From Caulobacter sp. BK020 (GTDB taxonomy: Bacteria > Pseudomonadota > Alphaproteobacteria > Caulobacterales > Caulobacteraceae): a DNA stretch of 42,577 bases. A program made the position numbers and the translations under genes. Below the pieces are notes generated by a model. That model was not told the origin of the DNA. It made no database searches and saw nothing but the letters and a program-made list of their open reading frames with translations. Positions within the stretch are counted from its first letter, which is position 1; every line of letters begins with the position of its first letter. The stretch is taken from assembly GCF_004342605.1 (NCBI RefSeq), contig NZ_SLZL01000029.1:1-42577 (forward strand), given 5' to 3'. This document shows, one piece after another, positions 17,941-25,715 of the stretch.

Positions 17941-18618
17941 ATGACCGACGCCGCCGCTCCCAAACCCGCCCCCGCCGCGCCCGAACTGGACGTAAACGGT
18001 CCCGACTTCGCCGCCCTGGTGGCCGCGCGCCTCTGTCACGACTTCATCAGTCCGGCCAGCGCCATCGTCTCGGGCCTGGACCTGCTGGAGGACCCTTCCG
18101 CCCAGGACATGCGCGAGGACGCCATGAGCCTGATCTCGTCCAGCGCCCGCAAGCTGGCCGATCTGCTTCAGTTCACCCGGGTGGCGTTCGGCGCGTCGGC
18201 CTCGGCCGAGAGCTTCGACTCCCGCGAGCTGGAGAAGCTGGCCCAGGGCGTGTTCGCCCATGTGCGCCCGACCCTGGACTGGGCGATCCCGCCCTCGACC
18301 ATGAACAAGGCCACCGCCCGCGCCATCCTCAACATCGCCCAGATCGCCGCCAGCGCCTTGCCGGCCGGCGGCAAGGCGACGCTGCGGGCCGTGGTCGCCG
18401 ACGAGCGGGTGGCGATCACCGCCGACGCCGCCGGCCCCCGCGCCCGTCTGCGGCCCGAGGTCCTGGCCGGCCTGAAGGGCGAGGCCCTGGCCGAGGGCCT
18501 GGGCGGCCCCTGGGTGCAGGCGACCTATCTGAGCGCCCTGGTCCGGGCCGCCGGCGGCCAGGTCGGGGTCGAGCTCGGCGAGGACAAGGTCACCCTGGCC
18601 GCCTGGGTCCCCGCCTGA
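17941..18618 (+). CDS. chpT: Histidine phosphotransferase ChpT
   Basis: A 225-residue cytoplasmic phosphotransferase that in Caulobacter passes phosphate from the hybrid kinase CckA to the regulators CtrA and CpdR, controlling the cell cycle. The DHp-like segment 'LVAARLCHDFISPASAIVSGLDLL' carries the phospho-acceptor His33. The C-terminal half ('VQATYLSALVRAAGGQVGVE') is the degenerate, ATP-less kinase-like domain. It is followed by CheY-like and CheR genes on the same strand after a 95-base gap. No RBS of note; the ATG at 17941 gives His33, matching the known numbering. Confidence 0.95.
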   Translation: MTDAAAPKPAPAAPELDVNGPDFAALVAARLCHDFISPASAIVSGLDLLEDPSAQDMREDAMSLISSSARKLADLLQFTRVAFGASASAESFDSRELEKLAQGVFAHVRPTLDWAIPPSTMNKATARAILNIAQIAASALPAGGKATLRAVVADERVAITADAAGPRARLRPEVLAGLKGEALAEGLGGPWVQATYLSALVRAAGGQVGVELGEDKVTLAAWVPA

Positions 18619-18713
18619 GCCCTTCCGGGCATAAACCTTCGAAGATCGCGATCGCCGTCACCGGTCCTTAACACCCTCGGTCGCAAGCTGAGGGGATTGG
18701 AGTGGAGCGTGCC

Positions 18714-19079
18714 GTGAAGACCTGTCTCGTCGTCGACGACAGCCGGGTGATCCGCAAAGTCGCCCGGCGCGTCCTGGAAGACATAGGCTTCGAGATCGCC
18801 GAGGCCGCCGATGGCGTGGAAGCCCTGGCCTGGTGCCGGGCGGCGATGCCTGACGCCGTGCTCCTGGACTGGAACATGCCGGTGATGAACGGGATCGAGT
18901 TCCTGCGCCATCTGCGCCAGGAACCCGGCGGCCAGGGGCCGACCGTGGTCTTCTGCACCGTCGAGAACCGGATCGAGGCCATCCGCGAGGCGCTGGACGC
19001 CGGCGCGGACGAGTACATCATGAAGCCGTTCGACGGCGACATCATCGCGGCGAAGTTCGCCGAGGCGGGCCTGCTGTGA
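18714..19079 (+). CDS. CheY-like single-domain response regulator
   Basis: A 121-residue receiver domain. 'MKTCLVVDDSRVIRKVARRVLE' carries the acidic pair, 'PDAVLLDWNMPVMNGIEFL' carries the phospho-acceptor Asp, 'VVFCTVEN' the Thr, and 'EYIMKPF' the Lys. There is no output domain, so it works by protein contact. The GTG at 18714 is preferred, with GGAG six bases upstream; a GTG at 18702 preceded by AGGGG is equally possible and adds four residues. The stop overlaps the cheR start (GTGA at 19076-19079). Its placement after chpT hints at a link to the CtrA relay or to chemotaxis; neither is shown by sequence alone. Confidence 0.93.
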   Translation: MKTCLVVDDSRVIRKVARRVLEDIGFEIAEAADGVEALAWCRAAMPDAVLLDWNMPVMNGIEFLRHLRQEPGGQGPTVVFCTVENRIEAIREALDAGADEYIMKPFDGDIIAAKFAEAGLL

Positions 19080-19888
19080 CGCCCGAGGACATGGACCTGC
19101 TGGCCGCCCTGGCCCGCCAGCGCGCCGGTCTGCGGATCGAGAGCGACAAGGCCTATCTGGTCGAGAGCCGGCTCAATCCGCTGGCCCGCCGGGAGGGCTT
19201 CGAGTCGATCGAGGCGATGATCGCCGCCCTGCGCGCCCACCGCGAGGATCGGCTGATCTGGGCCGTGGTCGAGGCCCTGACCCTGAACGAAACGGCCTTT
19301 TTCCGTGATCGCGAGGTCTTCGCCCACCTGCGCGACGAACTGCTGCCCAGCCTGTCCAGGCTGGGCCGGGACCGTCCGATCCGGATCTGGAGCGCGGCCT
19401 GCTCGACCGGCCAGGAGGTCTATTCCCTGGCCATGACCGCCGCCGAGGGGCGCGACATCGCCCCCGCCGCCCGGTTCGAGTTCTTCGGCTCGGACCTGTC
19501 GGACCGCTGCCTGGAAAAGGCCCAGAGCGGCCTCTACACCCAGTTCGAGGTCCAACGCGGCCTGCCGATCCGGCTGCTGGTCAAGCATTTCGAGAACCAG
19601 GACGAGATGTGGGCGATCACCCCGCGGATCCGCCAGGCGGTGCGGTGGCGGCGGATCAACCTGCTGGCCGACCTGTCCTCGATGGGCAAGTTCGACGTCA
19701 TCCTGCTGCGCAACGTTCTGCCAGGTCTGGACCCGGCGGTGCACGGCCGGGTGATCGAAAGCCTCGCCGCCCGCCTGGAAGACGACGGCGTGCTGCTGGT
19801 CGGCAGTGGAGAATCTCTGGAGGGCGTCACCAGCGCCGTGCAGGCGATCGCAGGGCCGTCGGGCCTGTTCACCCGCGCCGCGGCCTGA
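19076..19888 (+). CDS. cheR: CheR-type protein-glutamate methyltransferase
   Basis: A 270-residue SAM-dependent methyltransferase family member. The N-terminal helical domain is followed by 'ALTLNETAFFRDREVFAHL' (the TxFFRD motif) and the SAM-binding loop 'IRIWSAACSTGQEVYSLAM'. 'FDVILLRNVLPGLDP' is the second motif (usually CRNVLIYF). CheR methylates chemoreceptor glutamates. No receptor, CheB, CheA or CheW gene is nearby, so this is an orphan pair with the CheY-like gene it overlaps. It starts with GTG. Confidence 0.92.
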   Translation: MTPEDMDLLAALARQRAGLRIESDKAYLVESRLNPLARREGFESIEAMIAALRAHREDRLIWAVVEALTLNETAFFRDREVFAHLRDELLPSLSRLGRDRPIRIWSAACSTGQEVYSLAMTAAEGRDIAPAARFEFFGSDLSDRCLEKAQSGLYTQFEVQRGLPIRLLVKHFENQDEMWAITPRIRQAVRWRRINLLADLSSMGKFDVILLRNVLPGLDPAVHGRVIESLAARLEDDGVLLVGSGESLEGVTSAVQAIAGPSGLFTRAAA

Positions 19889-19903
19889 GCCCCCGAGCTC
19901 GAC

Positions 19904-20959
19904 TCAAGCCTTGGCGACGCTCAGCCTCTTGCGGCGCCAGGCCGTCAGCATCTGCGTCCACGGCGTAACGGTCTCGCGCTCCGGCAAGGCCCTGACCAGC
20001 TTGCGATAGAGGGTCTGGACCGGCCCTGGCGCCGTCAGCGCCGCGGAAAGGTCCAGCGCCTCGATCATCGCCACGGCTTCCCTGCGGTAGTCGACCGGCA
20101 GCCTGCCGGCGTGCGGCGGAGGCGTGCGGCAGTCCGCGAAGTCCAGCTTCACCCCGGTCAGCACCTCGATCGCCGTGGCCATGGTGCGGGCGTATTCGGG
20201 ATCGCCGCCCAGCCGATCGACATCGATCACCAGGTCGGCGCGCGGCAGGGCCGCCACATAGGACAGCACATAGACCGCCAGGAAGGCGGCGAACGACACC
20301 CGGGCCGGCGCCCGCTTCAGCCGCTTGCGCGCCGCGTGGATGCGGTCGGCCAGATCGCCCTGGCTGGCCGCCAGGCCCAGCCGGCGGGCTCCGGCCTCGC
20401 CGCCCGCCGCCTCGGACAGGATCACGTACTGGCAGAGTTCGAAATAGGTCGGCCGGGGCCGTTTGCGCAGCGAGTAGAACGATCGCCACTGCTGAACCGG
20501 ATCGCGGATCAGAACGATGTGCGTGCCGCCGAACCGGCGCCGCAGCCAGCCGATCCGGCCCAGCGTCCGGCAGCAGGCCAGCACCGGCGTGCGATCCTCG
20601 CGCCGCGCCGCCGCGATCAGGGTCTCGACATAGGCGGCTTGGCCGGGGTCCTCCTGGTCGGCCGACAGGAAGTAGCCGTCCAGCGCCAGGCGCGTCTCGA
20701 AACCTTGGACGCCGCCGTCTGGTCGCAGCAGGCCAGCGAATTCGGACAGATAGGGCAGGCCCTCGTTCGGGTGGCGCAGGCCGCTGGTGGCGGGCCGCTC
20801 GCGCTCGATCCGCTCCGGCGTCAGCCTGGCCAGTTGTTCATGCCAGGGCTCGTAATAGGCCATCACCTCGGGGACGGCACGGAAGCGATGCCAGACATAG
20901 GTGCTCGAGCACCGCCAGCCGCTATGGACGAAGATCGGCGCGGAAGAAGGACGCGGCAA
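19904..20959 (-). CDS. Sulfotransferase-like protein
   Basis: A 351-residue protein. 'IFVHSGWRCSSTYVW' at residues 9-23 resembles the 5'-phosphosulfate loop, and 'THIVLIRDPVQQWRSFY' at 147-161 and beyond, with RDP at 152-154 and Ser160, resembles the 3'-phosphate-binding motif. This suggests PAPS-dependent sulfation of an unknown acceptor, perhaps a surface glycan (inference). The upstream loop lacks the common Lys, so activity is uncertain. The start is inferred as TTG at 20959, just before the first loop; there is no clear RBS, so the true start is uncertain. A cysQ gene, which would clear its by-product, lies 2 kb away. Confidence 0.65.
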   Translation of the reverse strand: MPRPSSAPIFVHSGWRCSSTYVWHRFRAVPEVMAYYEPWHEQLARLTPERIERERPATSGLRHPNEGLPYLSEFAGLLRPDGGVQGFETRLALDGYFLSADQEDPGQAAYVETLIAAARREDRTPVLACCRTLGRIGWLRRRFGGTHIVLIRDPVQQWRSFYSLRKRPRPTYFELCQYVILSEAAGGEAGARRLGLAASQGDLADRIHAARKRLKRAPARVSFAAFLAVYVLSYVAALPRADLVIDVDRLGGDPEYARTMATAIEVLTGVKLDFADCRTPPPHAGRLPVDYRREAVAMIEALDLSAALTAPGPVQTLYRKLVRALPERETVTPWTQMLTAWRRKRLSVAKA

Positions 20960-21160
20960 TTGGAAATCAGACCCGTGGAACAGACGACCACAGGCTGAAG
21001 GACCAGCTTGGCTGGCGGATATCGGTTCAGGTCACGTTGAGGGAAGATTTGTAACCGGGGCGTCACAGCCACGATCGCGCGTCACCAAGCATGACCATAG
21101 ATCGCAAAACCGACTTGAAGTTGCATCTCCGAAACGAAACCTTTGATGACCGTCGCCGCG

Positions 21161-21191
21161 AAAAAGCCCGCCGATCAGGGACCAGCGGGCT
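21161..21191 (-). terminator. Terminator of the entericidin-like gene
   Basis: On the minus strand AGCCCGC and GCGGGCT form a 7-bp stem with a 13-base loop, followed by TTTTT. It lies about 30 bases past the stop codon of the entericidin-like gene. Confidence 0.8.
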
Positions 21192-21219
21192 CGTTCAGCA
21201 GGCGTTTTTGGCCGAGGAC

Positions 21220-21354
21220 CTACTTGGCGTCCTTGGCGGTGTCGCTGACGGCCTGACCGGCCGAAGAGACGTCCTTGCCGGCGCCTTCGACGGTGTTGCA
21301 GGCGGCGACGGTGAGACTGGCGGCCATCGCGGCCAGGATGATGAGCTTCCGCAT
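21220..21354 (-). CDS. Entericidin A/B-family small lipoprotein
   Basis: A 44-residue protein, too short for most gene finders. It opens 'MRKLIILAAMAASLTVAAC', a lipoprotein signal whose lipobox VAAC places the lipidated Cys at residue 19. The mature part 'NTVEGAGKDVSSAGQAVSDTAKDAK' is the classic entericidin tail. RBS GGAGA lies 8 bases upstream and a terminator follows the stop. An exact SigT/EcfG promoter at 21408-21433, overlapping the end of phyK, is well placed to drive it, so it is probably a general-stress envelope lipoprotein. Confidence 0.88.
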   Translation of the reverse strand: MRKLIILAAMAASLTVAACNTVEGAGKDVSSAGQAVSDTAKDAK

Positions 21355-21407
21355 GGGTTTTCTCCGGTGATCGCCCGAACTGGGCGTCCAAGGTGTTGCC
21401 CCAGTTG

Positions 21408-21433
21408 AACGTGGGGGTCCCCGGCTAGGTTCC
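21408..21433 (-). promoter_or_regulatory. SigT (EcfG) promoter for the entericidin-like gene
   Basis: On the minus strand GGAAC (21433-21429), a 17-base spacer and CGTT (21411-21408). The predicted transcript start is near 21400, about 45 bases before the ATG. The -35 lies within the last codons of phyK. Confidence 0.75.
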
Positions 21434-23137
21434 GGTCACGGCGGGCTCCGCGGGCGGCGCCTCCGGGGTCGGGAACACCAGGCGCACCAGCAGGCCGCCC
21501 ATCGGCGAGGCGTCGAACTGCAGCTTGCCGCGCAGCTGCCGAGCGAAAGCGGTCATCAGCGTCCGCCCCACCCCCTCGACCGGTCCCTTCGGCGCGCCGG
21601 GGCCGTCGTCGCCGATCGCCAGCTCCGCCTCCTCCCCGCGAACGAAGAATTCGACGGTCAGCGTGCCGCCGCGTTCGGCCAAGGCGTGCTTCTGGGCGTT
21701 GGTGATGGCCTCGACCGCAAACAGCGCCAGGGGCGCCAGGCGGTCGGGGTCGATGACCAGCGGGTCGGCATGGACCTCGGTGCGGATCGTCCCGCCGGTC
21801 GACATGTCGCCCGCCAGCAGCAGGGCCGTCAGCTCCTCCAGGAACGGCCGCAGGTCGACCCGCTTGAGGTCAGGGCCTTGGTAGAGCGCCCGGTAGATCT
21901 GGGCCAGGGCGGTGATCCGCTGTCGGGTGTCGTTCAAGGCGGTGCGGGCGGCGGGATCGGTCAGGGCGCGCTGCTGCATGTTCAGCAGGCTGGAGATGAT
22001 CTGCAGGTTGTTCTTCACCCGGTGGTGGATCTCGCGCATCAGCGCGTCCTTCTCACCCAGGCTGTCGCGCAGCGAGGCGTCCCGGGCGACGATGCCGGCG
22101 GCCATGTCGTCGAGCGTGGCGGCCAGCTCGCGGATCTCGGGCGGCGCGCGCTCGGCCTGCAGAGGGCGCACGGTGAATCGGCCCCGGGCGTAGATCGCCG
22201 CGACCCGGCGCAGGTAGACGATCCAGCGGATCACCGCCTGCTCGGTGGCGTAGAGCACCGCCGCCAGCGCCAGGACGAAGGCCAGCAGCGGCGCCAGCAG
22301 GCGCAGCATCGGGTTCAGCCACGCCCACGACGCCAGGCCCGGCGCCTTGGCCGACAGAATGACGAACACCTCCCGCCCGACCAGGGGCGCGGCCGAGAAG
22401 TCTCGCGGACGGTCGTCGGCGTCGCGGCCCGACCACAGGGCCGAGCCGCTCCTGAGGGTCTGGTCCCGCCAGGCCGTGGACGGCGTTCCAAAGGCCCGCC
22501 GGTTGGTGGCGGCGAAGACGTGGCCTTCGGAATCGGCCAGGGCCACCTCCGCGCCGCCCGGCAGGTAGCGGTTGGCGGTCTCCGGCTGGATGGTCGACAG
22601 GGTGAGCACGGCGGCCATGGCCCCGTCGAAGCGGCCATCACGCTTTTCGGCCCGAACTGCGGTCAAGACGGCCGGCTCGTCGGCGTAGGTGACGCCGGGG
22701 ATGCTGGCCACCACCATGTGCGACCCGGCGGCCAGGCGCTGGAACCACCGCCGATTGGCGCGCATGGCGTCGGGCGGCGTCGTGGCGGCGGCGCAGGACA
22801 CCCGGCCGTAGGAGTCGAACCGGATCAGATTGGCGTAGCCGGGCAGGCGCTGCTTCACCGTGTCCAGGCGCTGGGTGCATTCCAGCCCCACCGATCCAGG
22901 GCCCAGGGTCTGGAGAAGGACGCCGGCCGCCTCGATGCGGGCGCGGGCGATCGCGGCGCTGCGGCCGGCCGCCAGTTCCAGGCTCTGGCGACGCGAATCG
23001 GCCTCCGCCTTGAACGCGAACACCGATTGCAGGACGCCGAGGATCAGAACGGGCAGCAAGGCGAGAAACAACGCACCGGCCAGCCGGACCCGGATGGATC
23101 CGACCGCTCCGGCTCCTCGCCTGAGGAGCGACTTCAC
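21425..23137 (-). CDS. phyK: General stress response sensor histidine kinase PhyK
   Basis: A 570-residue membrane kinase of the HisKA_2 family. TM1 is at about 20-42 and TM2 at about 278-298, enclosing a ~235-residue periplasmic sensor region, then a short HAMP-like linker. The phospho-acceptor segment is 'EIHHRVKNNLQIISSLLNMQQ' (His371/His372) and the ATPase domain includes 'AVEAITNAQKHA' (N box) and 'IGDDGPGAP' (G1 box). In Caulobacter PhyK phosphorylates PhyR under osmotic and oxidative stress. The GTG start overlaps the sigT stop (GTGA at 23134-23137), so nepR-sigT-phyK is one coupled operon. Confidence 0.93.
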   Translation of the reverse strand: MKSLLRRGAGAVGSIRVRLAGALFLALLPVLILGVLQSVFAFKAEADSRRQSLELAAGRSAAIARARIEAAGVLLQTLGPGSVGLECTQRLDTVKQRLPGYANLIRFDSYGRVSCAAATTPPDAMRANRRWFQRLAAGSHMVVASIPGVTYADEPAVLTAVRAEKRDGRFDGAMAAVLTLSTIQPETANRYLPGGAEVALADSEGHVFAATNRRAFGTPSTAWRDQTLRSGSALWSGRDADDRPRDFSAAPLVGREVFVILSAKAPGLASWAWLNPMLRLLAPLLAFVLALAAVLYATEQAVIRWIVYLRRVAAIYARGRFTVRPLQAERAPPEIRELAATLDDMAAGIVARDASLRDSLGEKDALMREIHHRVKNNLQIISSLLNMQQRALTDPAARTALNDTRQRITALAQIYRALYQGPDLKRVDLRPFLEELTALLLAGDMSTGGTIRTEVHADPLVIDPDRLAPLALFAVEAITNAQKHALAERGGTLTVEFFVRGEEAELAIGDDGPGAPKGPVEGVGRTLMTAFARQLRGKLQFDASPMGGLLVRLVFPTPEAPPAEPAVTGT

Positions 23138-23745
23138 CGCAGGGTGCTCAGTCTCTCCGCGTCGGCCAGGATGGCGTACATGGCGTCGCCGGCGGCGGCG
23201 CCGTCGCGGTCATAGGCGCCGGCCTCGAGAATCGCCTGCAGGGCCCGCCGCGCCCGGCTGACCCGGCTCTTCACCGTGCCCACCGCGCAGCCGCAGATCT
23301 CGGCGGCCTCTTCATAGGCGAAGCCGCCGGCCCCAACGAGAATCAGGGCTTCCCGCTGTTCCGGCGGCAGCATGGCCAGGCTGAGCCGCAGTTCGTCGAG
23401 CGCGACCGGCGCCTCCGGATCGTCGACCGCCACCAGGGTGCGTTCGGCCGCTTCCTGGTCGAGTTGGCTCTGGCGCCAGGACCGGCGCTTTTCGGAATAG
23501 AACTGGTTGCGCAGGATCATGAAGGTCCAGGCCTTCATGTTGGTGCCCAACTGGAAACTGGCGCGGGCGTCCCAAGCCTTCATCATGGCGTCCTGCGCCA
23601 GATCGTCCGCCGCGGTCGGGTCGCCGGTCAGCGTGCGGGCGAAGGCGCGAAGATGCGGAATCAACGTGACGAGCTCCTTCTTGAAGGTCTCGTCACGGGC
23701 CGGATCGAACGGTGACCGGCCGACTTGCGTTTCGCTCATGCTCAA
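23134..23745 (-). CDS. sigT: EcfG-type general stress sigma factor SigT
   Basis: A 203-residue ECF15 (EcfG) sigma factor. Region 2 is at about 27-95 ('LRAFARTLTGDPTAADDLAQDAMMKAWDARASF' then 'MKAWTFMILRNQFYSEKRR'). Region 4 is at about 122-175 ('LPPEQREALILVGAGGFAYEEAAEICGCAVGTVKSRVSRARRAL'). SigT directs the general stress response and is held inactive by NepR. Its start overlaps the nepR stop (ATGA at 23742-23745). The operon is preceded by an exact match to its own promoter class, implying autoregulation. Confidence 0.95.
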   Translation of the reverse strand: MSMSETQVGRSPFDPARDETFKKELVTLIPHLRAFARTLTGDPTAADDLAQDAMMKAWDARASFQLGTNMKAWTFMILRNQFYSEKRRSWRQSQLDQEAAERTLVAVDDPEAPVALDELRLSLAMLPPEQREALILVGAGGFAYEEAAEICGCAVGTVKSRVSRARRALQAILEAGAYDRDGAAAGDAMYAILADAERLSTLR

Positions 23746-23927
23746 CGCTCTCCCGAAGGCGTTTCGGCCTTGCGCAGGATATCCAGAAATTCGTCGGGCA
23801 CCGGCTCGTTCACCACCTCGTCGAACATCTGACGAAGCTTGACGCCGATGGCCTGCTGACGGAGCCGTGCTTCATCGAGCGCAGCCGCCCCTTTGCGGTG
23901 ATCTTCCATGGGTACGTGTTCGATCAT
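23742..23927 (-). CDS. nepR: Anti-sigma factor NepR
   Basis: A 61-residue protein. 'KLRQMFDEVVNEPVPDEFLDILRKAE' is the conserved NepR core of two helices that clamp the sigma factor and are sequestered by phosphorylated PhyR. The start is the ATG at 23927 giving MIEHVPMED; the open frame reaches 24020 but overruns the promoter, which excludes it. It is first in the operon with sigT and phyK. Confidence 0.93.
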   Translation of the reverse strand: MIEHVPMEDHRKGAAALDEARLRQQAIGVKLRQMFDEVVNEPVPDEFLDILRKAETPSGER

Positions 23928-23991
23928 GTCCTCGACGCCGACAAGACGCGGCGCCCGCCCCCTTTGGCCGAATGAGTGTACGCCGGATGAC

Positions 23992-24016
23992 AACGTCGGA
24001 TTCCCTATGGGGTTCC
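23992..24016 (-). promoter_or_regulatory. SigT promoter for nepR-sigT-phyK
   Basis: On the minus strand GGAAC (24016-24012), a 16-base spacer and CGTT (23995-23992). The predicted transcript start is about 57 bases before the nepR ATG. This is an exact consensus match and implies positive feedback. Confidence 0.85.
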
Positions 24017-24067
24017 ACAAGCTTGAGCATATGATGGCAAAATTGTCGTCGCACCGGAAGCCGCCAT

Positions 24068-24092
24068 GGAACCGGCGTCTGGGGGTTGCGTT
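24068..24092 (+). promoter_or_regulatory. SigT promoter for phyR
   Basis: GGAAC at 24068-24072, a 16-base spacer and CGTT at 24089-24092. The predicted start is near 24100, giving a leader of about 70 bases. It is divergent from the nepR promoter, the two -35 elements being about 50 bases apart. Confidence 0.85.
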
Positions 24093-24172
24093 TATGTTCG
24101 GATAGCCGAACGGCGTAGCTTTACCGCACCGCAGGCTTTTTTGTATCCGAAGACACTCACACGGGAGGGGTC

Positions 24173-24973
24173 ATGAGTCTTCTTGCCCGGCTGGCGCCGC
24201 ACTTGCCTTACGTTCGTCGCTATGCCCGCGCGCTGACCGGCGATCAGACGACTGGCGACCACTATGTTCGCGTCGCCCTCGAAGCCCTGGCCGCTGGCGA
24301 ACGATCGCTGGACGTCAACCTGTCGCCCCGCGTCGCCCTGTATCGCGTATTCCACGCCATCTGGCTGTCCTCGGGCGCCCAGCTGGAGGCTCGGCGCGAT
24401 GATGTTGCCAACGTGGCCGACGACGCTTCGCAGCGCTTGATGCGGATCGCGCCGCGGTCTCGGCAGGCGTTCCTGCTTACCGCCCTCGAAGGCTTCACCC
24501 CCACCGAAGCCTCGCAGATCCTGGATTGCGACTTCGCCGAGGTCGAGCGGCTGATCGCCGAAGCCCAGGCCGAGATCGACGCCGAACTGGCCACCGAGGT
24601 TCTGATCATCGAAGATGAACCGGTGATCGCGGCCGACATCGAAGCGCTCGTCAAGGAACTGGGTCACGACGTGATCGACATCGCCGCCACGCGTGGCGAG
24701 GCGGTCGACGCGGTGACCCGCCGCACGCCTGGCCTGGTGCTCGCCGACATTCAGCTTGCCGATGGCTCGTCGGGCATCGACGCCGTCAAGGACATCCTGG
24801 CCCGCCTGGACGTGCCGGTGATCTTCATCACCGCCTTCCCCGAGCGCCTGCTGACCGGCGAGCGCCCGGAGCCGACCTTCCTGATCACCAAGCCCTTCCA
24901 GCCAGAGACGGTGAAGGCGGCGATCGGCCAGGCGCTGTTCTTCCACCCTCGTCGGACGCAAAAGGCGGCCTGA
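24173..24973 (+). CDS. phyR: Anti-anti-sigma response regulator PhyR
   Basis: A 266-residue protein with an N-terminal sigma-like domain (residues 1-130, mimicking EcfG regions 2 and 4) and a C-terminal receiver (about 142-258). The receiver has 'LIIEDEP', the phospho-acceptor Asp192 in 'LVLADIQLAD', 'VIFITAFPERL' and 'FLITKPF'. When phosphorylated, the sigma-like domain binds NepR and frees SigT. Divergent from nepR-sigT-phyK, with its own SigT promoter and a strong terminator downstream. Confidence 0.96.
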   Translation: MSLLARLAPHLPYVRRYARALTGDQTTGDHYVRVALEALAAGERSLDVNLSPRVALYRVFHAIWLSSGAQLEARRDDVANVADDASQRLMRIAPRSRQAFLLTALEGFTPTEASQILDCDFAEVERLIAEAQAEIDAELATEVLIIEDEPVIAADIEALVKELGHDVIDIAATRGEAVDAVTRRTPGLVLADIQLADGSSGIDAVKDILARLDVPVIFITAFPERLLTGERPEPTFLITKPFQPETVKAAIGQALFFHPRRTQKAA

Positions 24974-25009
24974 TCCCGCCCGAATACCGAACTCAGGTTT
25001 GAAACGACC

Positions 25010-25040
25010 AAGGCCCCGGTTTTCACCGGGGCCTTTTTCT
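25010..25040 (+). terminator. Terminator of phyR
   Basis: A perfect 10-bp stem (AAGGCCCCGG at 25010-25019 against CCGGGGCCTT at 25026-25035) with a 6-base loop, running into TTTTTCTT. It lies between the convergent phyR and small membrane protein genes. Confidence 0.88.
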
Positions 25041-25067
25041 TGAACGCATCGTAGCCGTGTCGTCAGG

Positions 25068-25319
25068 CTAGCTGGAGGGCGTTTGCTTCACTGGCGCCTG
25101 GCCGGTGGAATAGTGCTCGGCTTCCTGGGTGGTGGTCGCGCCCCGCGTGTGCTCGACCCGCGCGATATCGCCCGAGCGCAGCCCCCAGGCCCCGAACAGC
25201 GCCGCGGCGGCCAGCACGGTCGAGATGACCAGCACCCAGAAGACATGCTTGCCCCAGCGGCCTTGGCGAGCGCGGGTCGCATTGACGGCGGGATGAGGGT
25301 GTTCGAGGTCGGCGGGCAT
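25068..25319 (-). CDS. Small single-pass membrane protein, second gene of a SigT operon
   Basis: An 83-residue protein. A short hydrophilic N-terminus (residues 1-24) is followed by one membrane helix 'HVFWVLVISTVLAAAALFGAWGL' and a polar tail rich in Thr and Gln. No family is recognised. The start is decided by a near-perfect RBS (AAGGAGG) that overlaps the stop codon of the upstream gene 12 bases away, so translation of the pair is linked. It is presumably co-transcribed from the SigT promoter at 25586-25610. Confidence 0.75.
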   Translation of the reverse strand: MPADLEHPHPAVNATRARQGRWGKHVFWVLVISTVLAAAALFGAWGLRSGDIARVEHTRGATTTQEAEHYSTGQAPVKQTPSS

Positions 25320-25331
25320 CTCAAGGCCTCC

Positions 25332-25547
25332 TTATCGGGCGGCGGAATAGGCTCCCGCACCGGGCTTCGCCGAGCCGCTGGGAGCAAGGGTGTCATTGAA
25401 GTGCTGGAGAACGCTCGCTGACGCCGCTATGGCGACGATTACCGCCAAGGCCATCATCCGGTTGCGCTGGACCCTCCGTCGACGCGTTCGCGCGCTGTCG
25501 CAGATTGGTCCATCATGCTCGGCTTGATAGGTGCGGATCACGAACAT
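25332..25547 (-). CDS. Small single-pass membrane protein, first gene of a SigT operon
   Basis: A 71-residue protein. A very basic stretch 'RTRRRRVQRNR' at about 20-30 leads into one membrane helix 'MMALAVIVAIAASASVLQHF' and a short Gly/Ala/Ser-rich tail. By the positive-inside rule the N-terminus should be cytoplasmic. No family is recognised. The ATG at 25547 has a good RBS (GGGGAG); the frame opens further to 25568 but that part lacks one. An exact SigT promoter lies about 40 bases upstream. Confidence 0.72.
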   Translation of the reverse strand: MFVIRTYQAEHDGPICDSARTRRRRVQRNRMMALAVIVAIAASASVLQHFNDTLAPSGSAKPGAGAYSAAR

Positions 25548-25585
25548 TGCTCCCCTATGCGAGGCCACGCGGCCTTCGGGAAATC

Positions 25586-25610
25586 AACGTGTCGTTCTCT
25601 GCGACGTTCC
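25586..25610 (-). promoter_or_regulatory. SigT promoter for the small membrane protein operon
   Basis: On the minus strand GGAAC (25610-25606), a 16-base spacer and CGTT (25589-25586). The predicted start is near 25578, 30 bases before the ATG at 25547. Confidence 0.8.
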
Positions 25611-25684
25611 CTTCGGCCTTTTCGGGTCGGGGCTCCGCGCCGCGGAAATAATCTCGGTATGAGCGAAAAAAGTTTCGTGCGACG

Positions 25685-25709
25685 GGAACCGCCCCTGGGG
25701 CGCGGCGTT
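25685..25709 (+). promoter_or_regulatory. SigT promoter for the GsrN-like sRNA
   Basis: GGAAC at 25685-25689, a 16-base spacer and CGTT at 25706-25709. No open frame with an RBS follows; a structured ~110-base segment with a terminator does, which points to an RNA gene. Confidence 0.82.
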
Positions 25710-25715
25710 TTTGGA

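Noticed and set aside
18662..18680. A TTAA half-site upstream of the CheY-like gene considered as a CtrA box
   Set aside because: CtrA sites need TTAA-N7-TTAA; the second half is absent.
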